Origin: CAVPDG01 sp963702535
GTDB taxonomy: Bacteria; Chloroflexota; Anaerolineae; Anaerolineales; UBA4823
Length of the DNA stretch: 64,000 nucleotides
Reading direction: 5' to 3'
Assembly (NCBI GenBank): GCA_963702535.1
Contig: CAVPDG010000022.1
Coordinates: forward strand, 1-64,000
The notes beneath the pieces were generated by a model. The model made no database searches, had not been told where the DNA came from, and saw nothing but the letters and a program-made list of their open reading frames with translations. Both the position numbers and the translations under genes were made by a program. This document shows positions 52,839-61,469 of this stretch, piece after piece; the stretch's first letter is position 1, and each line of letters starts with the position of its first letter.

Positions 52839-54095
52839 ATGTCCTATACCACGCTCAAGCGCCTCCTTCTCCTCTTTGTAGGATTGATGCTGGTCGCAGC
52901 TATGCTCTTCCTTCTGCCATCCGTACGGGACCGCTTTGCCTGGCGAATGGAGATTGCCCGGGTTTACCTGCGCGGCGTGATCAACCCGGTTGGGAAAATG
53001 CCAACGGCTGATCCCTCCCGCGCACCGATCGAGACACCCGTTCCGAGCCTCACCCCCACGCCAACCGCGCCGGCGCCCGCCCCCACCGACCAGCCCCCCA
53101 CTCCCACCGCCCTCCCCTCGCCCACACCCACGGCGATTCCGCAGGCTGTCTCCCTGCCGCCTCCCGCCTGGGAGAAGCAGGATATGAACAACTGCGGACC
53201 GACCAGCCTGGCGTTGTACCTGCGTTACTATGGCTGGGAAGGCGACCAGTTCACAATCTCCGACCTGATCAAGCCGGAGCGCACCGATCGCAATGTCAAT
53301 GTGGATGAGCTGGCATACTACGTGCGCAACCACGCCGGCTGGCTGAATGTCGAGTTCCGCGTCGCAGGCGACCTGGATACGCTAAAAAAGCTGATCGCCG
53401 CCGGAATCCCCGTCATCGTCGAGGAAAGCTTCTACTTTGACACCCCCTACTGGCCCAATGACGACCTGTGGGCGGCGCACTACAACCTGGTTACCGGCTA
53501 CGATGACGTCTCTCAGACGGTCACCACCCAGGATAGCTTCCACGGCGCAGACCAGCAGATCCCTTACCAGACTCTGCTGGATTACTGGCGCTCTTTCAAC
53601 TACGTTTATCTGCTCGTTTACCCGCCTGAAAAAGAAGCCACAGTCAAGGAGATCCTGGGGGCAAACTGGGACGTGGATACCAACCGCCAGCTCGCCCTGG
53701 AGCGCGCTCAGGCTGAGACGCTATCCAACCCGCAAAACGCCTTCACCTGGTTCAACCTGGGCAGCAACCTGGTCTATTTTGAGCGTTACATCGAAGCCGC
53801 CGATGCCTTCGATAAAGCCCGTGAGATCGGCCTCCCGCAGCGCATGCTGCGCTACCAGTTCAGCCCCTTCTTCGCCTATTTCCACACCGGGCAGATCGAC
53901 GACCTGCTCGCCCTGACGGATTACGCCTTGCGCATCACCAACAATGCCGAAGAGGCGTTTCTCTGGCACGGCTGGGCGCTATACCGCAATGGCGACTCTG
54001 CCAGCGCTATCGCTGATTTCCAGAAAGCCCTCGTCGAGAATCCCAATTACCAGGACGCCCAGTACGCCCTGAACTTTGTGCAAGCTAATCCTTGA
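52839..54095 (+). CDS. Membrane-anchored C39-like peptidase with TPR region
   Basis: 418 residues. N-terminal transmembrane helix (about 8-28), a Pro/Thr linker (about 60-105), a papain-like C39-type domain with catalytic Cys in MNNCGPTSLALYL (about residue 118) and the His in LWAAHYNLVTGYDD, then TPR-like repeats to the end (SNPQNAFTWFNLGSNLV, AFLWHGWALYRNGDSASAI). Such proteins may cleave or bind double-glycine leaders or cell-wall peptides. No bacteriocin genes are nearby. Divergent from lysY. Confidence 0.83.
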   Translation: MSYTTLKRLLLLFVGLMLVAAMLFLLPSVRDRFAWRMEIARVYLRGVINPVGKMPTADPSRAPIETPVPSLTPTPTAPAPAPTDQPPTPTALPSPTPTAIPQAVSLPPPAWEKQDMNNCGPTSLALYLRYYGWEGDQFTISDLIKPERTDRNVNVDELAYYVRNHAGWLNVEFRVAGDLDTLKKLIAAGIPVIVEESFYFDTPYWPNDDLWAAHYNLVTGYDDVSQTVTTQDSFHGADQQIPYQTLLDYWRSFNYVYLLVYPPEKEATVKEILGANWDVDTNRQLALERAQAETLSNPQNAFTWFNLGSNLVYFERYIEAADAFDKAREIGLPQRMLRYQFSPFFAYFHTGQIDDLLALTDYALRITNNAEEAFLWHGWALYRNGDSASAIADFQKALVENPNYQDAQYALNFVQANP

Positions 54096-54100
54096 AAAAG

Positions 54101-55502
54101 TTACCCGCTTGAACTGGCCGCGCTTGCCGGCAGGGATTCTCCCGCTTCTGGCTTGATGCGCAGCAATGCCAGCGCCCACAGGGCTGCCATCAGCAGTCCG
54201 GCTAACAAGAAAGGTGCCCGCGCCCCAAACGCCTGGAAAATCAATCCGCCAATCAGAGGCGCGATGGCATTCGCCCCGCTAAGAAAGGCGGCTGAGATAC
54301 CCAGCATCCCGCCTACCTCAGCCTTGATCACTTTCTTGGTGATCATGCTGTTAATGCTGGGCTGCAGCACGCCGCCCCCCACAGCTATCGGCACCATCGC
54401 CGCAAGGATCCAGAGCAACCCCAGCCAGCCGTTGTTATTGTCGGGCGGCAACTCCACTGCCAGGTTCTGCGTGGTGGGGTTCTCGTGGGCGCGGAAGCTT
54501 CCGCTGGAGCTCAGCTCAGCCTGCAGCTTCGCTTGCGAATAGCCGGGCAGCGGCTGGCGCGGTGTGAGCGCCGTCAGAATCAGCCCAACTGCCAGCAGCC
54601 CCAATCCCATGCTGATCAGGCGCCGCTCGCCCAGCTTTCAACTCCAGGGACCGATGAATCCCCCCTGCACTGCCACCACGATCACGCCCACAAACACAAA
54701 GATGATCGAATTCCCTGAGGCATTCAACCCCATGCGCGCCAGAGTGAACAAGGATAAAAGCTGTTCGAAATCCGCCAAAGGCAATCTGTTGAAAAAATAT
54801 CAGCATCAGCAAGAAGCCGATCGTTGGGCGTTTCAGGGCTTCCACCATCGCCCCGAACGAAAAAGCAGATTTTTGCTGGCTGGTTCCCCGGCGTTCTTCC
54901 GGCAGGGTCTCCTCGAACCAGAACCAGGTCAGCAGGATCGAAATGAGCGAGAACACCGCCGCCACAAAAGCCGGGACATGGTAATTGTTCTGGCTGACCA
55001 TGAGCGAGAGGAATGCAATAATTGGACCGATGACAAATCCCACCCCAAACGCTGCGCCCAGCAAGCCCAATCCCTGCGTGCGATTCTTCTCATTCGTGCT
55101 ATCGGCAATCGCCGCCTGGGCGGTGGAGATATTGGCGCCGGAAATGCCGTCGATCACGCGCGAGAGGAACAGCATCCACAGCGAGCTGGCGAACCCCAGC
55201 ACCAGGAAACCCACCAGCGTGCCGACCTGGCTGATCATGAGCACAGGCTTGCGCCCGTAGCGGTCGGACAGGCGCCCCAAAATCGGCGCGCCGATGAACT
55301 GCATCATCGGGTACACCGCGCCCAACAAGCCGATCGTGAAGGCGTTCGCCCCAAAAGACACCGCGTACAGCGGCATCAATGGGATGATGATCGTCATGCC
55401 GAGCAGATCGATCAGCACGATCACGAAAACGGGCAGTAGCTTCTTAAAATCAAGTTTGTCTTCTGGAGCAATCTCCGGCTTTGGTGTATTCTGCTTTGCC
55501 AT
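54101..55502 (-). CDS. MFS transporter, multidrug-efflux type (one frameshift and one in-frame TGA)
   Basis: About 467 residues after reconstruction, 12 predicted helices. ATG 55502 starts the sequence; the first half carries PLMPLYAVSFGANAF, the MFS motif A GRLSDRYGRKPVLM and SRVIDGISGANISTAQAAIAD, as in TetA/Bmr-like exporters. The frame changes near 54760-54770 (EQLLSLFTLARMGLNASG restored), and a TGA at 54636-54638 follows GPWS where an Arg codon is expected (KLGERRLISMGLG follows in frame). Both are likely single-base errors. The substrate is unknown. Confidence 0.78.
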
Positions 55503-55533
55503 ACCTTTTCCTTCTGTTGTTTTGATCTTGCGC

Positions 55534-56442
55534 CTATTGGGCGTGCTCGCCCCGGCGCACCCCGCCCAGCACCTGCCGGGCGCGTTCCACCCCGGCTGCC
55601 AGCGAGCGCTGCACTGCCGCCTGGGAGAAATCCAGCGTATCACCCAGCGATGCCTGCGGCTCGATGATCTTACAGTCGTAATACTTCAGCGCTCGCCCGC
55701 TCGTCGGGTGGAACAGCGTATGTCCCAGCGCCTCCGCTTGCTTCACCAGGGCATTGATGCGCACGAACTCGCTCATATCGCTACGGAACAGCTCGTTTAA
55801 TAATAGGTCCAGCGTGCGCTCGCCGATCTTGAGGATGTTCCCCGGCGGCTCAGGCAGCGCCTCCGTCGTCTCCGGGCTGCAGTTGATGATCACCACCTCA
55901 TCCGGGTCGGCATCCAAGATATCCCCGATCGGGCTGATGTTGCGCACGCCGCCGTCCACCATGCTGCGATATTGCGCCGAGATATCCACCGGCGTCCAAA
56001 TGATCGGCATCACCGTCGAAGCCAGCACCGCCTGCCTCAGGTTGGGATCATCACCCCTGAACTCAACGTACTCCCCGCTCACCAGCGAGACTGCCCCCAC
56101 GCGCAGATCGGCGGCAATTTTATCCGGCTCCCATTCATTCAGCAGCAGCCGGCGCAGCGGCTCGTTGCCGTAGAAGGATTTGGCGCCGAAAAGCAGCTTG
56201 ATGGTCGAGAGCAGGTTGAACCCTCCCGTATAGACCTGATCGCTGGAGATGGTGCTCCACACCTCGTACAAGCGCTGGTATTTCTCCATCGCCAGCATCG
56301 CCGCGTTGAGCGCCCCCACCGACACCCCGGCGATGATATCCCAATGGTAGCCTTTCACCTCACGGGCGTACTTCTCCGCGCCGCACTGGAAGGCGCCCTT
56401 CGCCCCGCCGCCGCTGAGTACAAGTGCTGTCTTTTTCACCAT
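55534..56442 (-). CDS. Patatin-like phospholipase
   Basis: 302 residues from ATG 56442. Oxyanion loop LSGGGAKGAFQ at the N-terminus, nucleophile elbow GVSVGALNAA with the catalytic Ser, and the Asp in MVDGGVRNISP. This is the complete patatin dyad. It likely hydrolyses membrane lipids. An upstream in-frame extension of nine residues is less likely than the ATG that starts MVKKTALVLSGGG. Confidence 0.9.
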   Translation of the reverse strand: MVKKTALVLSGGGAKGAFQCGAEKYAREVKGYHWDIIAGVSVGALNAAMLAMEKYQRLYEVWSTISSDQVYTGGFNLLSTIKLLFGAKSFYGNEPLRRLLLNEWEPDKIAADLRVGAVSLVSGEYVEFRGDDPNLRQAVLASTVMPIIWTPVDISAQYRSMVDGGVRNISPIGDILDADPDEVVIINCSPETTEALPEPPGNILKIGERTLDLLLNELFRSDMSEFVRINALVKQAEALGHTLFHPTSGRALKYYDCKIIEPQASLGDTLDFSQAAVQRSLAAGVERARQVLGGVRRGEHAQ

Positions 56443-56584
56443 CGCGCCGCCTCCTTGTTCCGATCCCAATCAGGGACGAACCGCCGCCCGCCCCGAAGCA
56501 AGACCACTTGATATGACCAACCAGGAGAGAGCAATTTATGTGCCAAAAGATCACCGGGGCGCCGTGCTTCTGGCAAGCAACAGC

Positions 56585-57136
56585 TTACTTCTTGGGGGTG
56601 TAAACCTCCGGCTTCAACTCAGCCACGTAGGGCAGGGTGCGGTAGCGGTCGGCGTAATCCAGGCCGTAACCCACCACCCATACATCCGGGATGGTGAAGC
56701 CCAGGTAGTCGATGGTCACTTCAAGGCTCTCGCGCTTCTTCTCCACCAGCGCGCAGGTATGGATCGATGCCGGGTTTCGCCCGCGCAGGATCTGGTGCAG
56801 GTAGTGCAGTGTATGCCCCAAATCCACGATGTCTTCCACCACCAACACGTGCTGCCCCTCGATCGGCTCGCGCAGATCCATCAGGATGCGCACCGCCCCC
56901 GAGCTGGTCGACTTGCCATAGCTCGAGAGCGCCATGAAGTCTACGATATGCGGCACGCTCAGGCAGCGCGTCAGGTCCGCCAGGAAGATGAACGCCCCCT
57001 TGAGGATACCGATGATGTACAGCCGCTCCGCCTGGCTGAAATCTCGCGAGATTTCAGCCGCCATCTCCTCCACGCGCTTTTGGATTTGCTCCTGGCTGAT
57101 CAGCACCCGCGCCAGGTCTGGATGAATCTTGTTCAT
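56585..57136 (-). CDS. hpt: Hypoxanthine phosphoribosyltransferase
   Basis: 183 residues from ATG 57136, with GGGAGGG at seven bases. PRPP-binding motif VLVVEDIVDLGHTL (about residue 97), MALSSYGKSTSSG for the flexible loop, and VVGYGLDYADRYRTLPYV at the base-recognition end. It salvages hypoxanthine and guanine. Alone on its strand in this interval. Confidence 0.93.
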   Translation of the reverse strand: MNKIHPDLARVLISQEQIQKRVEEMAAEISRDFSQAERLYIIGILKGAFIFLADLTRCLSVPHIVDFMALSSYGKSTSSGAVRILMDLREPIEGQHVLVVEDIVDLGHTLHYLHQILRGRNPASIHTCALVEKKRESLEVTIDYLGFTIPDVWVVGYGLDYADRYRTLPYVAELKPEVYTPKK

Positions 57137-57235
57137 AGCCATACCCTCCCGCAATCAATACCGGGGCGTAAATCCCGGCTCTTTCCGTTCCAACAAGGCA
57201 AACTCTGATTATATCAAAATCCATTAATCTTTCGA

Positions 57236-57264
57236 TTGACAGGCGCGCCGAATCCTGATATTAA
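57236..57264 (+). promoter_or_regulatory. Promoter of the plsY-like gene
   Basis: TTGACA (57236-57241) and TATTAA (57259-57264) are 17 bases apart, and a TG one base before TATTAA makes it an extended -10. Transcription would start near 57271, leaving about 170 nt of leader. That leader holds a short frame of 22 codons (ATG 57332, TAG 57398-57400) behind GGGGGGAG, possibly a small upstream ORF. I see no other element in it. Confidence 0.65.
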
Positions 57265-57441
57265 AAGAGGGCTAGACAACTTTTTATTCCAATGGCGCCG
57301 CTCCTGGTCACCAACAGGGGGGAGAGTAAGTATGCTGGCAGCTTCTGTATGGCTTTGCAGCTCTCATGGCTCCGCTCAATTTGTGCGTGAGCCGGAATAG
57401 TTTTTCGCCAAACGTTTCGGCGTGACACTGTGGAGATAACG

Positions 57442-58146
57442 ATGCAACCCACAATCGCAGTTCTGGCGTTGGTCGCAGGCTACCTGCTCGGCTCGATCTC
57501 CTTCACGCGCCTGGTCACCCGCATCAAAGACCCTGGCGCTGAGCTTGAGACCATCGAGCTGCCGGTCGAAGGCACAGACGAGACCTTCAAGGTGACCTCG
57601 ATGGGCGCTTCCACTGCATCCATGAAGCTTGGTCCCAAAGTCGGCTGCGCTATCGGCATGCTTGATATCCTCAAAGTCACCGTTCCCACCCTGGTTTTCC
57701 GCTTCCTTTACCCCGGGGAGACTTATTTCCTCATCACCGCCGCTGCCGGCATGGCGGGTCACAACTGGCCCATCTTCAACCGTTTCAAAGGCGGGCGTGG
57801 CATCTCCGCCTTCTACGGCGGTTTCATCGCCATCGACTGGATCGGCGCCATCCTGTGCGCCCTCAGCGGTATGGCATTGGGTCTCTTCGTCTTCAAGGAC
57901 TTTGTGCTAGCCTACATGGCGGGCGTCTTGCTCGCTATTCCCTGGTTCTGGTTTACCACGCATGACCCCGCTTACCTGCTCTACGCCGTGGTCACCGCGA
58001 TTTTCTTCGTGCTGGCGATGGTCCCCGATCTGCGCCAGTACCTCAAGCTGCGCAAGACCGGCAAAGTCGATATGCGCGCCGCTATGGACACATCTCCCAT
58101 GGGGCGGGGCATGATGAAGATGATGGATCGTTTTCAAAAAAAGTGA
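57442..58146 (+). CDS. plsY: PlsY-like glycerol-3-phosphate acyltransferase
   Basis: 234 residues from ATG 57442, with GGAGA upstream. Multi-pass membrane protein with the PlsY motifs YLLGSISFTRLVTR, AGMAGHNWPIFNRFKGGRG, and a later AVVTAIFFVLAM helix. PlsY acylates glycerol-3-phosphate with acyl phosphate in phospholipid synthesis. The segment after the first helix is longer than usual (SFTRL to SMGASTASM), and the expected GSGNxGATN block reads SMGASTASM, so substrate handling may differ from typical PlsY. Confidence 0.83.
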   Translation: MQPTIAVLALVAGYLLGSISFTRLVTRIKDPGAELETIELPVEGTDETFKVTSMGASTASMKLGPKVGCAIGMLDILKVTVPTLVFRFLYPGETYFLITAAAGMAGHNWPIFNRFKGGRGISAFYGGFIAIDWIGAILCALSGMALGLFVFKDFVLAYMAGVLLAIPWFWFTTHDPAYLLYAVVTAIFFVLAMVPDLRQYLKLRKTGKVDMRAAMDTSPMGRGMMKMMDRFQKK

Positions 58147-58226
58147 CCGGGAATCCTTCCGGTAGTCGTGTTATTTTTTTGTTATGGGTTTGTCAGGCAC
58201 GCACGCGTTCAGGGGAGTTTTTTGTG

Positions 58227-60656
58227 ATGGATATTTTGGATGGTACGGCTTCAAGCGCAAATAGTGCATCATCTGCAAAAGGGTCAAATAGTGCTTCTCC
58301 CGCCAGCGGTTCCAGGTATATCGTCCATTTAACCAGCCACAAGCTGCCTGCCTCGATCGGCAATAAAGCCTGGAACCTCCAGGTGCTGCGTGACCAGCGC
58401 CTGCCGGTTCCAGATACCTTCGTCTGCACCTGGGACGCATTTCTCACCTACCAGCAGCAGGGCGCGGCTGTCCTGCCTCGGCTGAGGGAAGAGCTAGAAA
58501 AGATCATCAAGCCGGGAAAATTATACGCGGTGCGCTCCTCCGCCAACGTTGAGGATAGCCTTGCCCACTCCTTTGCCGGTCAATTCGAGACCGTCCTGGA
58601 TCTCGCCGGCGTCGATCAGATCCTCCAGGCGGTCTTCGCCACCTGGGAATCCACCCACTCCCCAGGCGTGCTAAGCTACCTGCAAAAGATCTCGCCGGGC
58701 AGCGAGCCGCTCAAGATGGCGGTCATCATCCAGGATATGGTCAATCCTGTCCTTGCCGGGGTCGCCTTCTCCAAGAATCCCATCACCGGTCTGGATGAGA
58801 TCGTCGTCGAGGCGGTGCAGGGCAGCGGTACAGCCCTCGTCCAGGGCGGCGTCACCCCTTACCGCTGGGTGAGCAAGTGGGGCAGGTGGGTCTCTCGCCC
58901 GGATGATCCCGCTCTACCGCTCAGCGTCATCCAGGATGTCGTCGATCAGACCCGCAAAATTTCCCGCCAATTGGGCAAAGATGTCGACTTGGAATGGGTT
59001 TACGATGGCTCAGCCCTCTACTGGCTGCAATTGCGCGATATCACTGCCCTGGGCAATACCAACATCTACTCCAATCGCATCGCCAAAGAGATGACCCCCG
59101 GCATGATCAAGCCCCTCGTCTGGTCGGTCAAGGTTCCCATCCCCGCCAGTGTTTGGGTCGGCTTCTTCAAGGAGCTGCTCGGCAAGATCGATGTCGATCC
59201 GAACGACCTGACGCGCGCCTTCTACTACCGCGCCTACTTCAACATGGGCGTCTTCGGGCGCATCTTCGACAGCATGGGCATGCCGCGTGAATCGCTGGAG
59301 ATCATGATGGGCGTTTCCCCGCCCAGCGCAGACAAGCCGAAATCAATGCCGCGCATGAACATGAAGATGGTCCGCCGCCTACCGCACATGCTTGCTTTTG
59401 CCTGGGATAAGTGGACCTATGCCCGCCAGGCTGAGGCGGTTTACAGCCAGATCAAAGCCGATGCCGCAAAGTACCCCATCGCGCCTTCCCCCAGCCTGAG
59501 CGAGGCGCAGTTATTGGCGGTAATCGATGAGCTCATCCTCCTCAACCGGCGCTCCACCTATGAGACCACCGTCACCATCCTGCTCATGCAGTTCTATAAC
59601 CGCCTGTTGAAGTCCCGCCTTGAGCGCCTCGGTATCGATTTCCAGCGCTTCGCCCTTACCGATGATATGCCCACCCTTGCGCAGCACGACCCGCACACCA
59701 ACCTGCAGGCGCTCCACAACCAGTTCTGCCAGCTCGCCCCGCAACAGCAGGAGGCAGTCCGCCGCAGCGACTACGCCGCGTTCCAGGTATTACCCGGCAT
59801 GCAGCCCTTCCAGGCGGCTGTCGCCCAATTCCTGGCGCAGTTCGGTCACCTCAGCGATATCGGCACCGATTTCAGCTTTGCCCCCTGGCGCGAGACGCCC
59901 GACCTCATCTTGAAGATCATCACCGATTACCCTCACGCCAGCGCCGCTAGCGGGGAGCCCCGCTTGCGCTTTGAAGATTTGCCGGTCAAAGGGCTCCAGA
60001 AGCGCATCCTTGCCCATCTCTACCACAAAGCCCGCCAGTTCAGGCTCTACCGCGAGATGCACAGCTCGCTGTTCACGTATACTCTCATGCTCTTCCGCGG
60101 CCACTACCTTGCCCTTGGCGACCACCTCGTGCGGCGCGGCGCCCTCGCCTCCCGCCAGGATATCTTCTACCTCTACGATGGCGAGGTCCGCTCGCTGGTC
60201 GCCGGGCAGGTATCCGGCGAGGACTTCCCCGCCCAGGTACTTCAACGCCAGGCGGAGATGGAAGCCTGTCGCGACGTGCTCCTCCCCGAGGTGATCTACG
60301 GCGATACGCCCCCACCTATCATCGCCCCTGGGGACGAAAAGCTCACCGGCACACCCACTTCCCGCGGCTACTACACCGGCAAGGTCAAGATCGTGCGCAG
60401 CATCAGCGACTTCCCCAAGCTCGCCGCCGGCGATGTCCTCGTCATCCCCTACTCTGATGTCGGCTGGACCCCCCTCTTCGCCCGCGCCGGCGCAGTCATC
60501 GCCGAATTGGGCGGCATTCTTTCCCATAGCTCGATCATCGCCCGGGAGTACAATATCCCTGCCGTGGTCTCCGTCGCCGGAGCCATGCAGCTCAGCGACA
60601 ACACCACGGTCACCATCGACGGTTACAAAGGCGAAATCACGGTTCACATGGCGTGA
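58227..60656 (+). CDS. PEP-synthase/rifampicin-phosphotransferase-like enzyme
   Basis: 809 residues from ATG 58227. N-terminal ATP-grasp-type PPDK domain (about 30-320) with KLYAVRSSANVEDSLAHSFAGQFETVL and DLEWVYDGSALYWLQLRD. A long middle region without the PEP-binding TIM barrel (about 330-690). A C-terminal swivelling phosphohistidine domain with GDVLVIPYSDVGWTPLFARAGAVIAELGGILSHSSIIAREY, catalytic His near residue 767. Three-part layout and length match rifampicin phosphotransferase rather than PpsA, which also has a PEP-binding domain. The middle region is not conserved enough to name a substrate. It lies 80 bases after the PlsY-like gene. Confidence 0.8.
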   Translation: MDILDGTASSANSASSAKGSNSASPASGSRYIVHLTSHKLPASIGNKAWNLQVLRDQRLPVPDTFVCTWDAFLTYQQQGAAVLPRLREELEKIIKPGKLYAVRSSANVEDSLAHSFAGQFETVLDLAGVDQILQAVFATWESTHSPGVLSYLQKISPGSEPLKMAVIIQDMVNPVLAGVAFSKNPITGLDEIVVEAVQGSGTALVQGGVTPYRWVSKWGRWVSRPDDPALPLSVIQDVVDQTRKISRQLGKDVDLEWVYDGSALYWLQLRDITALGNTNIYSNRIAKEMTPGMIKPLVWSVKVPIPASVWVGFFKELLGKIDVDPNDLTRAFYYRAYFNMGVFGRIFDSMGMPRESLEIMMGVSPPSADKPKSMPRMNMKMVRRLPHMLAFAWDKWTYARQAEAVYSQIKADAAKYPIAPSPSLSEAQLLAVIDELILLNRRSTYETTVTILLMQFYNRLLKSRLERLGIDFQRFALTDDMPTLAQHDPHTNLQALHNQFCQLAPQQQEAVRRSDYAAFQVLPGMQPFQAAVAQFLAQFGHLSDIGTDFSFAPWRETPDLILKIITDYPHASAASGEPRLRFEDLPVKGLQKRILAHLYHKARQFRLYREMHSSLFTYTLMLFRGHYLALGDHLVRRGALASRQDIFYLYDGEVRSLVAGQVSGEDFPAQVLQRQAEMEACRDVLLPEVIYGDTPPPIIAPGDEKLTGTPTSRGYYTGKVKIVRSISDFPKLAAGDVLVIPYSDVGWTPLFARAGAVIAELGGILSHSSIIAREYNIPAVVSVAGAMQLSDNTTVTIDGYKGEITVHMA

Positions 60657-60680
60657 GCCATCCAGTTCTCGGAGGCTTTT

Positions 60681-61430
60681 ATGCACGTACTTGAAGCAAA
60701 AGCGGTGCGCAAGCAGTACAAGATGGGCAATCACAGCGTCGACGCCCTGGCTGGCGTCGACTTCCTAGTGGAGCAGGGTGAGTTCGTCGCCATCATGGGT
60801 CCCTCTGGCAGCGGCAAATCCACCCTTCTGCACCTCATCGGTGGGCTGGATCAGGCCACCGAAGGCGAAGTGACCATTGCCGGGCAGCCCCTCTCCCTGC
60901 TCAAGGATACGCAGATCACCCTGCTGCGCCGGCGGCACGTGGGGTTCGTCTTCCAGTTCTTCAACCTGTTGCCCACCCTCACCGCCGAAGAAAACATCAC
61001 CCTGCCGCTGCTCATCGACGGCAAAAACCCGCGCAATTACCAGGAGCGCCTGACGGCCCTGCTCAGCCTGATCGGCCTCACCGACCGCCGTGGTCACAAG
61101 CCGGAACAGCTCTCCGGCGGCGAGCAGCAGCGCGTCGCCCTGGCGCGCGCCCTCATCACCGAGCCGGCTATCATGCTGGCTGACGAGCCCACCGGCAACC
61201 TGGACTTTAAAACCGGCACCACCATTATGGAGCTCCTGCGCCGCTCCTGCCAGCGAGCTGGGGCAGACCGTCATCGTCGTCACCCACGACCCGCGCGCCG
61301 CCTCCTACGCCGACCGCGTCGTCTTCTTGCGCGATGGCTTGATCGCCTCCGAGGTGCGCTTCGAGGCGAAGGCAGCCTCCAACAAAACCTGAAGATCATC
61401 ATGGAGCAGATGGAGAAGCTCGAGTTCTGA
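60681..61430 (+). CDS. ABC exporter ATPase, MacB/LolD type (probable double frameshift near the 3' end)
   Basis: About 250 residues. Walker A GPSGSGKSTLLHLIGGLD, Q-loop FVFQFFNLLPTLTAEEN, signature QLSGGEQQRVALARA, Walker B IMLADEPTGNLD. The frame is lost near 61243. The next frame gives LGQTVIVVTHDPRAASYADRVVFLRDG with the switch His but ends at 61392. The original frame is open to 61430 with LKIIMEQMEKLEF, a normal family tail, so a second shift near 61386 is likely. It pairs with the FtsX-type permease that starts at 61470. Confidence 0.82.
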   Translation: MHVLEAKAVRKQYKMGNHSVDALAGVDFLVEQGEFVAIMGPSGSGKSTLLHLIGGLDQATEGEVTIAGQPLSLLKDTQITLLRRRHVGFVFQFFNLLPTLTAEENITLPLLIDGKNPRNYQERLTALLSLIGLTDRRGHKPEQLSGGEQQRVALARALITEPAIMLADEPTGNLDFKTGTTIMELLRRSCQRAGADRHRRHPRPARRLLRRPRRLLARWLDRLRGALRGEGSLQQNLKIIMEQMEKLEF

Positions 61431-61469
61431 TCCCCCTCCTCGCTTCTTTCCTGAAAGAACCCCCTCAGT

